DNA from: Marinifilaceae bacterium
GTDB lineage: Bacteria > Bacteroidota > Bacteroidia > Bacteroidales > Marinifilaceae
Assembly (NCBI GenBank): GCA_025210485.1
Contig: JAOARN010000106.1
Coordinates: 39,413-103,412 of the forward strand
Length of the DNA stretch: 64,000 nucleotides
Direction of reading: 5' to 3'
In this document: positions 8,299 to 15,705 of the stretch, piece after piece
Layout of the letters: each line of letters opens with the position of its first letter
How positions within the stretch are numbered: the stretch's first letter is position 1
The notes under the pieces: generated by a model
What the model saw: only the letters and a program-made list of their open reading frames with translations
The model's database searches: none
Told to the model about the DNA's origin: nothing
Program-made: the position numbers and the translations under genes

Positions 8299-8649
8299 AT
8301 GTTAAATCATTACGAAACCGTTTTCATTGTTACTCCCGTTTTATCTGAAGCTCAGGTAAAGGAGACGGTAGAAAAGTTCAAGACTGTCATTGCAGAAAAT
8401 GGCGGTGAAGTTGAACACGAAGAGAATTGGGGATTGCGTAAATTAGCTTATCCTATCCAGAAAAAGAGCACTGGTTTTTACCAGTTAGTTCAATTCAAAG
8501 CACCTGGTGAACTTATTGAAAAATTGGAATTGAATTATCGTCGTGACGAGAAAATTATTCGCTTCCTTACTTTCAAATTAGACAAGTATGCACTAGAGTA
8601 TGCAGGAAGAAGAAGAAATAAAAATGCTGAAAAAAAGGAGGAGAACTAA
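8299..8649 (+). CDS. rpsF: 30S ribosomal protein S6
   Basis: This 116-residue protein matches S6: an N-terminal strand with [11 protein letters not shown], the segment [16 protein letters not shown], and [10 protein letters not shown], with a basic, Lys-rich tail. S6 binds the central domain of 16S rRNA together with S18. It is the first gene of a three-gene ribosomal operon, preceded by a strong promoter and a leader hairpin, and ends three bases before rpsR. The length is normal for Bacteroidota. S6 with S18 commonly represses its own messenger. Confidence 0.97.
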   Translation: MLNHYETVFIVTPVLSEAQVKETVEKFKTVIAENGGEVEHEENWGLRKLAYPIQKKSTGFYQLVQFKAPGELIEKLELNYRRDEKIIRFLTFKLDKYALEYAGRRRNKNAEKKEEN

Positions 8650-8652
8650 GTT

Positions 8653-8922
8653 ATGGCACAAAATCAATCAGAAATCAGATATTTAACCCCACCTTCGGTT
8701 GAAATCAAAAAGAAAAAGTATTGTCGATTCCAAAAAAGTAAAATTCGCTACATCGACTACAAAGATGCTGAATTCTTAAAGCGTGTATTGAATGAGCAAG
8801 GTAAAATTTTACCTCGTCGTATCACTGGTACTTCTTTGAAATTCCAAAGAAAAGTAGCAAAGGCTGTGAAACGTGCTCGTCACTTGGCATTATTGCCTTA
8901 TGTAACAGATTTGATGAAATAA
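8653..8922 (+). CDS. rpsR: 30S ribosomal protein S18
   Basis: This 89-residue basic protein has the S18 core: [11 protein letters not shown], then [33 protein letters not shown] and a C-terminal [11 protein letters not shown]18 pairs with S6 on the 30S platform. Only three bases separate it from rpsF, and about 20 from rplI. One cysteine is present (KKYCRF), so it lacks the full zinc-binding cysteine set of some S18 paralogs. Confidence 0.97.
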   Translation: MAQNQSEIRYLTPPSVEIKKKKYCRFQKSKIRYIDYKDAEFLKRVLNEQGKILPRRITGTSLKFQRKVAKAVKRARHLALLPYVTDLMK

Positions 8923-8942
8923 CCCTGTAAAATAAGGAAGAA

Positions 8943-9386
8943 ATGAGAATTATTTTGAAAAAAGATATCCTACCATTAGGATATAAAAATGATATCGTTA
9001 CTGTTAAGAACGGTTACGGAAGAAACTACCTTATTCCACAAGGATATGCAATTTTAGCTACTGAGTCTGCATTGAAAGTACATGCAGAAAACATGAAGCA
9101 ACGTGCACATAAGGAAGAAAAAATTAAGAACGAAGCTCTTGAATTAGCTAAGAAACTTGAAGAAGTTGTGATTACTATTGGAGCTAAAACTAGTTCTACT
9201 GGTAAGATCTTTGGTTCTGTAAACAATATTCAAATTGCTGAAGCTCTTACTGAAAAAGGATTTGAAGTTGACAGAAAATTAATTTCTATCAAAGATGCTG
9301 TTAAAGAAGTAGGTAAATTTACTGCTTCTGTTAAACTTCACAAAGAAGTGAAGGTTGACATTAATTTCGAAGTTGTTTCGGAATAA
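8943..9386 (+). CDS. rplI: 50S ribosomal protein L9
   Basis: This 147-residue protein begins with the L9 N-terminal RNA-binding domain (MRIILKKDILPLGYKNDIVTVKNGYGRNYLIP). A long helix rich in Lys and Glu follows, then the C-terminal domain with GKIFGSVNNIQIAEAL. L9 binds 23S rRNA at the L1 stalk and helps maintain reading frame. It is the last gene of the operon and is followed by a strong terminator. Confidence 0.97.
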   Translation: MRIILKKDILPLGYKNDIVTVKNGYGRNYLIPQGYAILATESALKVHAENMKQRAHKEEKIKNEALELAKKLEEVVITIGAKTSSTGKIFGSVNNIQIAEALTEKGFEVDRKLISIKDAVKEVGKFTASVKLHKEVKVDINFEVVSE

Positions 9387-9441
9387 TTAATTAAATTATT
9401 TATTAAGTCTAGAACTTAAAGCTTTTCAAACAAACATATTA

Positions 9442-9480
9442 AACCCACCTTAATTAACGCTTAAGGTGGGTTCGCTTTTT
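9442..9480 (+). terminator. Terminator of the ribosomal operon
   Basis: AACCCACCTTAA (9442-9453) pairs perfectly with 9461-9472 across a seven-base loop, followed by a T-rich run through 9480. Confidence 0.85.
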
Positions 9481-10047
9481 TTATAGGCTTGCAATATTTG
9501 CATTTATTATCTGTTCTTTTTCTTTTTGACTTATATGAGCTTTAAAATTTCTAAGTCCTTTCTCTAAATCTTTTCCTAGATTTTCTTCCATATTTATAAA
9601 TAGCATAATTATATTGGTGGGAAAACTATAATCTCCACTTACAGACCAATTTAGTTCGGTTCCTTTATTTAATCTGCGAAGTTTCATAAAAGTTTTACTA
9701 GTAGATTTATAGGGTTTTTCAAATCGTAATTCTGTGCATATTAATTTGTTTTTGATGATTTTCGTTATTTCTTGTTCTCCTTCGCCTATTTCTTTATTAC
9801 CAATCCATGATGAACAAAATCCAACTTTGGAATCATCTCCTCTGTAGCTTATTTTTATATTGGGATCTATATCAGCCCATGGCGACCATTTCCATTGTTC
9901 TTTTAATGAACAGAGATTTGTGAAAACTAGATTTATATCCTGTTCGACTATTATTTGTTTTTCTACATTAAATGACTTTGGAGCCATTAAGTGCAAACTA
10001 GCGATTATTATAGATACTATTCCTATGGTGTAAATTAGTGCTTTCAT
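9481..10047 (-). CDS. SRPBCC family protein (polyketide cyclase-like)
   Basis: This 188-residue protein has one N-terminal membrane helix (about residues 1-20, MKALIYTIGIVSIIIASLHL) and a soluble START/SRPBCC fold. Diagnostic parts are the first strand (FNVEKQIIVEQDINLVFTNL), WSPWADIDPNIKISYRG, and the closing strands GTELNWSVSGDYSFP. The fold forms a hydrophobic pocket for a lipid or small ligand. Membrane-anchored versions are common in Bacteroidota and have no known substrate. The gene converges with rplI and no operon partner is present. Confidence 0.8.
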   Translation of the reverse strand: MKALIYTIGIVSIIIASLHLMAPKSFNVEKQIIVEQDINLVFTNLCSLKEQWKWSPWADIDPNIKISYRGDDSKVGFCSSWIGNKEIGEGEQEITKIIKNKLICTELRFEKPYKSTSKTFMKLRRLNKGTELNWSVSGDYSFPTNIIMLFINMEENLGKDLEKGLRNFKAHISQKEKEQIINANIASL

Positions 10048-10396
10048 TATTCAAAATTTAGTATATGATTATGAAAATCTAAATTCGTAGTTATTATAAA
10101 TTTATAAAAATTAATCTAATTAACAGTAGTGTTTTAATGTAAATAATAGCTGTTTTATATTATTTAGGTTTAGGCGACTTGTTTTCTAAAGAGAGTTTGT
10201 GTGAAGTATTTTGAATTTAATATTCAGTTTTTTTGCTCCTTTTGATTGAAGTGTATATATTTGCTTTAGGTATTTATTATTATGATTAATTACAATTAAA
10301 CACTAGTGTGTTGCTGCAAATTTGTAATCCAGACAATATGTAATCGTGTAATAAATTAAGTTGAAGAAAAACATATACTAATAAGATATAAAGATC
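10048..10396. other. Intergenic gap without a recognised gene
   Basis: This AT-rich stretch separates two diverging genes, and I see no open frame of note. No perfect TAnnTTTG element was found for either gene. Confidence 0.6.
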
Positions 10397-11092
10397 ATGA
10401 ATACTACACTGAAAATTTTTACTATTCTTTTATTTGCATTATTTTTTCAGAATGCAATAGGCCAAACCAACAATGGAGTCGTTAGTGATGTGTCTAAGAA
10501 TAAAATAGAAATTCCAAAACGTAAAACCTTTCCTAAAAAAACTGTCAAACGATATAAAACTCCTGAATTAGATATAAATCAAAGTATAGGTGAACAATAT
10601 GATTTTATTATTCAGAAATCAAATAAATACAAAGGTTCTAGGGTAATTAAAATTAAATGGCTAGATGCTTTTTATAAGACTATTACAGATACAATTAATG
10701 AATTGAAATCTAAAAACACTAATTTATCAAACTCATTAAAGAATATAAAAAAAGAGACAGCTAAACTTAAAGCTGAAAATCTCGCTAATAACGAGAAGAT
10801 TAATATGATAAATGAAAACCGATTTGAGGTGTCTTTGTTTGGAATGAAAATGCAAAGACGAACACATGATTTTATTTTGTGGTCGGTTATTTCTGTATTG
10901 CTAATAATCAGTATGATCGTTGTAGTTATCTTTAAACGGAATAATCATATTACAATCGAAACAAAACAAAGAATAAAAGAAATAGAGGAAGATTTTGATA
11001 GACATAGAAAAAATGCCTTAGTTAGAGAGCAAAAATTAGCTAGAAAACTTCAAGACGAGGTAATTAAGAATAAAAAATTAGGTTTGCAATAA
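10397..11092 (+). CDS. Secreted coiled-coil protein with one membrane helix
   Basis: This 231-residue protein has a signal peptide (residues 1-22, ending NAIGQ), a basic linker, and then a motif common to small Bacteroidota proteins (SIGEQYDFIIQKSNKYKG... IKWLD). A coiled coil spans about residues 105-145, a membrane helix about 161-180 (LWSVISVLLIISMIVVVIF), and a second coil rich in Lys and Glu ends the protein. Related proteins sometimes carry a misleading tRNA methyltransferase name, but no methyltransferase motif is present here. The function is unknown. It is 16 bases upstream of sixA on the same strand. Confidence 0.7.
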   Translation: MNTTLKIFTILLFALFFQNAIGQTNNGVVSDVSKNKIEIPKRKTFPKKTVKRYKTPELDINQSIGEQYDFIIQKSNKYKGSRVIKIKWLDAFYKTITDTINELKSKNTNLSNSLKNIKKETAKLKAENLANNEKINMINENRFEVSLFGMKMQRRTHDFILWSVISVLLIISMIVVVIFKRNNHITIETKQRIKEIEEDFDRHRKNALVREQKLARKLQDEVIKNKKLGLQ

Positions 11093-11108
11093 GTCAAATT
11101 TATTCGAA

Positions 11109-11606
11109 ATGAAAAAAATTACTTTAATAAGGCATGCCAAAGCTGAGGTTTTGGATTATGATAACACTGATTTCGAACGAAATTTGAGATCAAGAGGAGT
11201 TGATGATTCAAATATCATAGCCAAGGTTTTGACTGATAATGGATTTAAGCCAGAGCTAATAATAAGTAGTGATGCGAATCGTGCAATACAAACTGCTGAA
11301 GTTTTTGCAGAGGTAAATAGTATTTCAACCAAGCAAATCGTCAAGCTCAGATCAATTTATGATAATCTTAATATTCAGGTATTGAGTCAGATATTAGATC
11401 AATATGCCTCCAAGAATGAGATGATTTATCTTATAGGACATAATCCTGATATTTCTTATCTTGCTTATAAGCTGTGTGATGAATTCTCTATGTCAGTTCC
11501 AACATGTGCGGCAATTGGTCTTGAGTTTGATATTGAAAATTGGAGTGAAATAAGTCCAGGAACAGCAAGTTTATTGTTTTACGAATATCCAAAAAAATAC
11601 AAATAA
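11109..11606 (+). CDS. sixA: SixA-like phosphohistidine phosphatase
   Basis: This 165-residue protein of the histidine phosphatase superfamily has the active-site RHAKAE near the N-terminus (catalytic His), DFERNLRSRG, ISSDANRAIQTAEVF, and the second His in LIGHNPDISYLAY. SixA in E. coli removes phosphate from histidine of phosphotransfer domains and PTS proteins. The Bacteroidota substrate is not known. It is cytosolic and probably co-transcribed with the coiled-coil membrane protein just upstream, so the two may act together; that is inference. A strong terminator follows. Confidence 0.85.
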   Translation: MKKITLIRHAKAEVLDYDNTDFERNLRSRGVDDSNIIAKVLTDNGFKPELIISSDANRAIQTAEVFAEVNSISTKQIVKLRSIYDNLNIQVLSQILDQYASKNEMIYLIGHNPDISYLAYKLCDEFSMSVPTCAAIGLEFDIENWSEISPGTASLLFYEYPKKYK

Positions 11607-11607
11607 C

Positions 11608-11640
11608 AAAAAAGGCTATCTGTCAAGATAGCCTTTTTTT
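11608..11640 (+). terminator. Terminator after sixA, bidirectional
   Basis: AAAAAAGGCTATC pairs perfectly with GATAGCCTTTTTT around a six-base loop. The core GGCTATC is repeated in the terminator at 15220-15256. Confidence 0.9.
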
Positions 11641-11655
11641 AATCGAAGTTTATTA

Positions 11656-12609
11656 TTAGATTGAACACCAAGCTTTTTCGTCATATACCAGCTGTCCAGC
11701 AGCTTGTAGATGCCATCTCATTTCATGAAGTTCAGCTTCAAAATCAATTACAGAGCAACCCATAATTTCTCTTAACTTCTCATCAACCTTAACCATTCTG
11801 TTAGGAAGTTCTAAGTGTTGATTAGTGTATATCATTTCTAATTCAGCGTTTTGCTTGTGTAATACATCGACTATGTCAAGAATTGATTTGTTATAGTCAA
11901 GAACATTGTAAAATCCAGATTCTAACTCGTAATTACCTGCTAGTTTTGTCAAGAAACTAGTAGCTCTCTTAACTGAAATGTATGGATTGATTTGTCTACC
12001 GTTTCCTTGAATTGAAATTTTACCAACAAATCTTGTGTTGAAAAGTAATCTATTGACCTCATTGTCAAGGTTCATGCATACGCCATAGCCAAATACATTT
12101 GCAAGTCGAATAATATGAGTTGTCATTTTCGATGAAAGTCTCTCTATGTGTTTTTCGGCTCTAAGAAGAGAGCTTCCAAGAGAGTTGTTTGGTGCAGGTT
12201 GGAATGAAGAGTCAATCTCCTCTTGGGTTGGTCCATAAACTTCGGTCGAACTTAGATAAACAACTTGTTTAACATTGCTTTCTTCTAGTGCATATGATAA
12301 TTCAGCTGTACCCCAGTTATTAACCATATCTTGTGCATGGTGCATTTTTTCATCTCGGCTAAAGTTCCCCGCTAAATGATAAACGACATCTACATCTTTT
12401 ACAATTTTATCAAGAGATCTTGAGTCAAGTATATCCCCTTTAATAAATTTTATTTTTCCTGGTTTCAGATTTGAATGAAGAAATAAATTGTAATTTTCCC
12501 TACATAGGTTATCGTAAATATAAATTCGCTCAATATCTGCTCTATTGCTAAGTTGAAGTAGCAGTTCTGTTCCAATATATCCGGCTCCACCGGTAACTAG
12601 CATTCTCAT
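11656..12609 (-). CDS. NAD-dependent epimerase/dehydratase-like SDR lacking the catalytic dyad
   Basis: This 317-residue extended short-chain dehydrogenase fold has the nucleotide-binding TGGAGYIG at residues 6-13, GDILD near 58-62, YHLAGN near 77-82, and LSSTEVYG near 119-126. The segment that normally reads YGxSKxxxE here reads LGSSLLRAE (144-152). Both the catalytic Tyr and Lys are replaced by Leu, although the rest of the segment aligns without gaps. Ordinary epimerase or dehydratase chemistry is therefore unlikely, and the protein may bind rather than convert its ligand. It lies 55 bases downstream of the APS reductase gene on the same strand, so a shared transcript and a sulfur-linked role are plausible. 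Confidence 0.82.
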   Translation of the reverse strand: MRMLVTGGAGYIGTELLLQLSNRADIERIYIYDNLCRENYNLFLHSNLKPGKIKFIKGDILDSRSLDKIVKDVDVVYHLAGNFSRDEKMHHAQDMVNNWGTAELSYALEESNVKQVVYLSSTEVYGPTQEEIDSSFQPAPNNSLGSSLLRAEKHIERLSSKMTTHIIRLANVFGYGVCMNLDNEVNRLLFNTRFVGKISIQGNGRQINPYISVKRATSFLTKLAGNYELESGFYNVLDYNKSILDIVDVLHKQNAELEMIYTNQHLELPNRMVKVDEKLREIMGCSVIDFEAELHEMRWHLQAAGQLVYDEKAWCSI

Positions 12610-12664
12610 ATATCAAATTCAGTTTAATATTCAAAAAAATAATTAGTAAATAATGGTATGTCTA

Positions 12665-13315
12665 TTATTTAACTAAATCAGTATTTAAACCACATTCCGT
12701 CTTTTTTTGTCCAAACCATCTTGAACTACGCTCATCTCCAAGAATCATTTTTCTTGTACATGGTTCACAACCGATACTGTTGTATCCTTCAGCATCAAGC
12801 GGATGTCTTGGTAGATTGTGTTCACGGAGATATCTGTAAATATCTTGTTTAGTCCAATCAAGCATTGGGTGAAAACGAATAGTGTTAAAAGCTGCTGGCT
12901 GTTCAATTTTCATAGCCTTTCTTACGTCACTTTGATCAGCTCTTACGCCGTTAATCCATACATCGTGCTCACTTAATATTGTTTCTAGTGGTTGTACTTT
13001 ATTTAAAAAACAACAATAATCAGAGTCGGAGGTGTATAGGAAATCGCCACGATGGTTTCTTTGTTGGATTTTTGGAATTGCTGAACGTACATTAACTATG
13101 TTTAAATCAAAAAGCTCACCAATATAATCTCTAAATTTCAAGGTTTCTGGAAAAAGAAATCCTGTGTTAATACAGTAAACAGGTATTTTATTGTTTACCT
13201 TGCTTAAAATGTGTAACAATACTAAACTGTGTGATTGAAATGAAGAAGTTGTGAACATCTTTTTCCCTTCATTATCATACTTATTTAGCTGTTTTTCAAT
13301 ACTCTTAAAATCCAT
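12665..13315 (-). CDS. cysH: Adenylyl-sulfate (APS/PAPS) reductase, iron-sulfur type
   Basis: This 216-residue protein is of the CysH family. It has TTSSFQSHS near residue 22 (nucleotide binding), CINTGFLFPETLKFRD near 48-63, and a final KTECGLN with the catalytic Cys208. The pairs Cys101-Cys102 and Cys183-Cys186 (GCEPCTRK) form the four ligands of a [4Fe-4S] cluster. This indicates an enzyme that reduces adenylyl sulfate to sulfite with thioredoxin. It is a little shorter than typical CysH at the N-terminus. No ATP sulfurylase or sulfite reductase gene lies nearby; the only partner is the substituted SDR. This is unusual for an assimilatory operon. Confidence 0.88.
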   Translation of the reverse strand: MDFKSIEKQLNKYDNEGKKMFTTSSFQSHSLVLLHILSKVNNKIPVYCINTGFLFPETLKFRDYIGELFDLNIVNVRSAIPKIQQRNHRGDFLYTSDSDYCCFLNKVQPLETILSEHDVWINGVRADQSDVRKAMKIEQPAAFNTIRFHPMLDWTKQDIYRYLREHNLPRHPLDAEGYNSIGCEPCTRKMILGDERSSRWFGQKKTECGLNTDLVK

Positions 13316-14130
13316 ATCGTCTCGTTCAATCTATAATTTCTGTTCAAAAAAAATCGAAGTTAAATTTAGCTTATTATATTTAAAATACAACATTTATCGA
13401 GATAAATAAACTCTCACTTATATCTAATGAAACACAACAGTTTAATTTACAATAAAATAAATTTTATTGTAGAAAAAAATCCATGCGAAAACTCGCTATT
13501 GCAGCTATTATAAGAGTTTTAATTAAGTTTGGTATTTAGCCTGTTTTCTATTTAAAAAAATATAGCTTAATAAATTTATGAATTGTGCTAAGCGATACTT
13601 TAGTGGTGTTGTATTATTTATTTCAAATAGGAGTAAAAATATTACTTAGTTTGTATTCTTATGTTTTAAATCAGATTGGTATTTGTTATGTTTTGTTTTT
13701 TTGTGTGTGATGAATTAAAGGTATTGATAATCAAAAGAATGAAATCTCATGGTTGTTTGACATTCTTTAGCGGTATAATTCATTATTTTTTTTGTTTTTT
13801 TTTAGCAATACAAATAAATTATTATAACTTGCGTTGTATAAATAAGGCCTAAAATTAGTTCTATAGTATATGTTTTAATGTAAGAAATAAAGCTCAGTAT
13901 ATCAGTTTATACTACTAGTTTGATTATATAGTAAAGCTGTATGATTTTGTGAAAATATGATATTTGCTTTTAGATTAAAAAGACGCTTTATCCTTTATGT
14001 TAATTCGATTTCATAGCTAATTGTTTTGTCTTGTTTTCTAATTATTCTTTCTTTGAGTTTTAATTTTTGTATAATTCAAAATATCAAAAAGAGAATCTAT
14101 TGTAAAATAAAATATTTAATATATCGATTT
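13316..14130. other. Long intergenic gap between cysH and aldolase
   Basis: This 815-base, very AT-rich stretch lies between diverging genes. I see no convincing gene. It contains a perfect inverted repeat at 13448-13471 (TACAATAAAAT, two-base loop) and poly-T tracts near 13770-13805. It probably carries both promoters. Confidence 0.55.
13448..13471. repeat. Perfect inverted repeat upstream of cysH
   Basis: Eleven-base arms (TACAATAAAAT) are separated by AA. The repeat lies about 130 bases upstream of the cysH ATG. It could be an operator or a hairpin in the leader; no partner regulator is visible. Confidence 0.5.
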
Positions 14131-15207
14131 ATGAAACAAGTGTTAGAAATCGTTGAACCTGGGATTGTTACAGGAAAAAAACTGAAACAACTATTCCAAT
14201 TTGCAAAAGATAATAAATTTGCTTTACCTGCGGTAAATGTCGTTGGTAGTCATTCAATTAATGCAGCACTTGAGGCAGCCAAAGAGGCAAACTCTCCGAT
14301 TATTATTCAGTTCTCAAATGGTGGTGCATCATTTTTTTCTGGAAAGGGAATAATAGGTGATGGACAAGTACCAGCTACTATTGGTGCAGTTGCTGGAGCT
14401 AAGTATGTACACTCTGTAGCAGAACATTATGGTGTTCCTGTTATTCTTCATACGGATCATGCTGCAAAAAAATTACTTCCTTGGATTGACGCACTTCTTG
14501 AAGAGGGTGAAAAATATTATGCTCAACATGGTAAACCTTTATTCAGTTCACATATGTTAGATTTATCCGAAGAAAGTTTGGAAGAAAATCTTGAAATATG
14601 TGAGAAATATCTAGAAAGAATGTCTAAAATTGACATGACTCTTGAAATTGAGCTTGGTTGTACTGGTGGCGAAGAAGATGGCATTGATAATACAGGTATT
14701 GATAATTCACTTTTATATACGCAACCTGAAGATGTAGCTTTAGCTTATGAAAGATTGAGTAAAATTTCTGACAACTTTACTATTGCAGCTTCATTTGGTA
14801 ATGTTCATGGGGTGTATAAACCAGGAAATGTTGTTTTAACACCTAAAATCTTAGATAATTCACAAAAGTATATTTGCGAAAAATATAATCTTGAAGGAAA
14901 TGTTGTTGATTTTGTATTTCATGGTGGATCTGGATCAAGTTTGGAAGAAATTAGAGAAGCAATTTCTTATGGCGTTATAAAAATGAATATCGATACAGAT
15001 ACTCAATGGGCTTTTTGGGATGGAGTTAGAGAATTCGAGAAGGAATTTAATGGATACCTACAAGCACAGATAGGAAACCCAGAGGGAGATGATAAGCCAA
15101 ATAAAAAATACTATGATCCACGTAAGTGGGTGAGAAAAGCTGAGGAATCAATGAAAGAGAGACTTCTTCAAGCTTTTAGTGATTTAAATGCTCTTAATAG
15201 AAACTAA
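14131..15207 (+). CDS. fbaA: Class II fructose-bisphosphate aldolase
   Basis: This 358-residue protein is of the zinc-dependent class II aldolase family, FbaA subtype. It shows the zinc-ligand segment VILHTDHAAKKLLPW, ELGCTGGEEDG, SFGNVHGVY with a zinc-binding His, DFVFHGGSGSS with another ligand His, and KMNIDTDTQWA in the C-terminal part. It splits fructose-1,6-bisphosphate into glyceraldehyde-3-phosphate and dihydroxyacetone phosphate in glycolysis and gluconeogenesis. An upstream TTG (14026) would add 35 hydrophobic residues unlike the family, so the ATG at 14131 is chosen. It is monocistronic with a strong terminator. Confidence 0.96.
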   Translation: MKQVLEIVEPGIVTGKKLKQLFQFAKDNKFALPAVNVVGSHSINAALEAAKEANSPIIIQFSNGGASFFSGKGIIGDGQVPATIGAVAGAKYVHSVAEHYGVPVILHTDHAAKKLLPWIDALLEEGEKYYAQHGKPLFSSHMLDLSEESLEENLEICEKYLERMSKIDMTLEIELGCTGGEEDGIDNTGIDNSLLYTQPEDVALAYERLSKISDNFTIAASFGNVHGVYKPGNVVLTPKILDNSQKYICEKYNLEGNVVDFVFHGGSGSSLEEIREAISYGVIKMNIDTDTQWAFWDGVREFEKEFNGYLQAQIGNPEGDDKPNKKYYDPRKWVRKAEESMKERLLQAFSDLNALNRN

Positions 15208-15219
15208 TTTTTATATCAC

Positions 15220-15256
15220 AAAAAAGGCTATCACAATTGTTTTGATAGCCTTTTTT
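15220..15256 (+). terminator. Terminator after the aldolase gene
   Basis: AAAAAAGGCTATCA pairs with 15243-15256 around a nine-base loop, ending in a T-run. It has nearly the same core as the sixA terminator. Confidence 0.9.
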
Positions 15257-15295
15257 TATTTCCTTCGATATTATCCTCTCTTAATTTATTTTCAG

Positions 15296-15475
15296 TTATC
15301 TTCTGTTTAACATATCTTCATATAAATTTTTAATTTTATCTTTTAGAATTATATTATTTATTGTTTTATCAAATTTAGAAATATCTGTCATAACCTGTAT
15401 TGTTGGTTTTATATGTTGTAAAATATACTCAAGTGTGTGTATTTTGTTTCGTAATAGTACATGTTTGTGTATGTT
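15296..15475 (-). other. Possible decayed coding fragment
   Basis: A 59-codon open frame on the minus strand gives protein-like sequence (for example HTLEYILQHIKPTIQV and LKDKIKNLYEDMLNRR). No ATG, GTG or TTG start occurs in its first 28 codons. The rest of the gap (15257-15705) holds no other candidate gene. It may be a relic, or chance in AT-rich DNA. Confidence 0.2.
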
Positions 15476-15705
15476 CTAATTTTCTATTTTAAGTCATGTA
15501 TCAATCATTAAAACAGGTAGATATATTCAGCTTTTGATATTTTTGCTCGTGTAAATAATTTTGAAGATGAATTTTTAACATTTCTAAGTCAAATCTTAGT
15601 TAGATATTAATTAATTTTTAGTTATTTTTATGCTTATAAGAATTTAGCATTAAATAATCATAATTAATATCAGTCTGATATTAAGAAATAAAATCACACA
15701 AAGAA

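Noticed and set aside
10397..11092. tRNA methyltransferase annotation carried by similar proteins
   Set aside because: There is a signal peptide, a coiled coil and a membrane helix, with no methyltransferase motif.
11656..12609. SQD1-like sulfolipid synthase function for the SDR next to cysH
   Set aside because: The catalytic Tyr and Lys are absent, so the reaction is unlikely despite the sulfite-producing neighbour.
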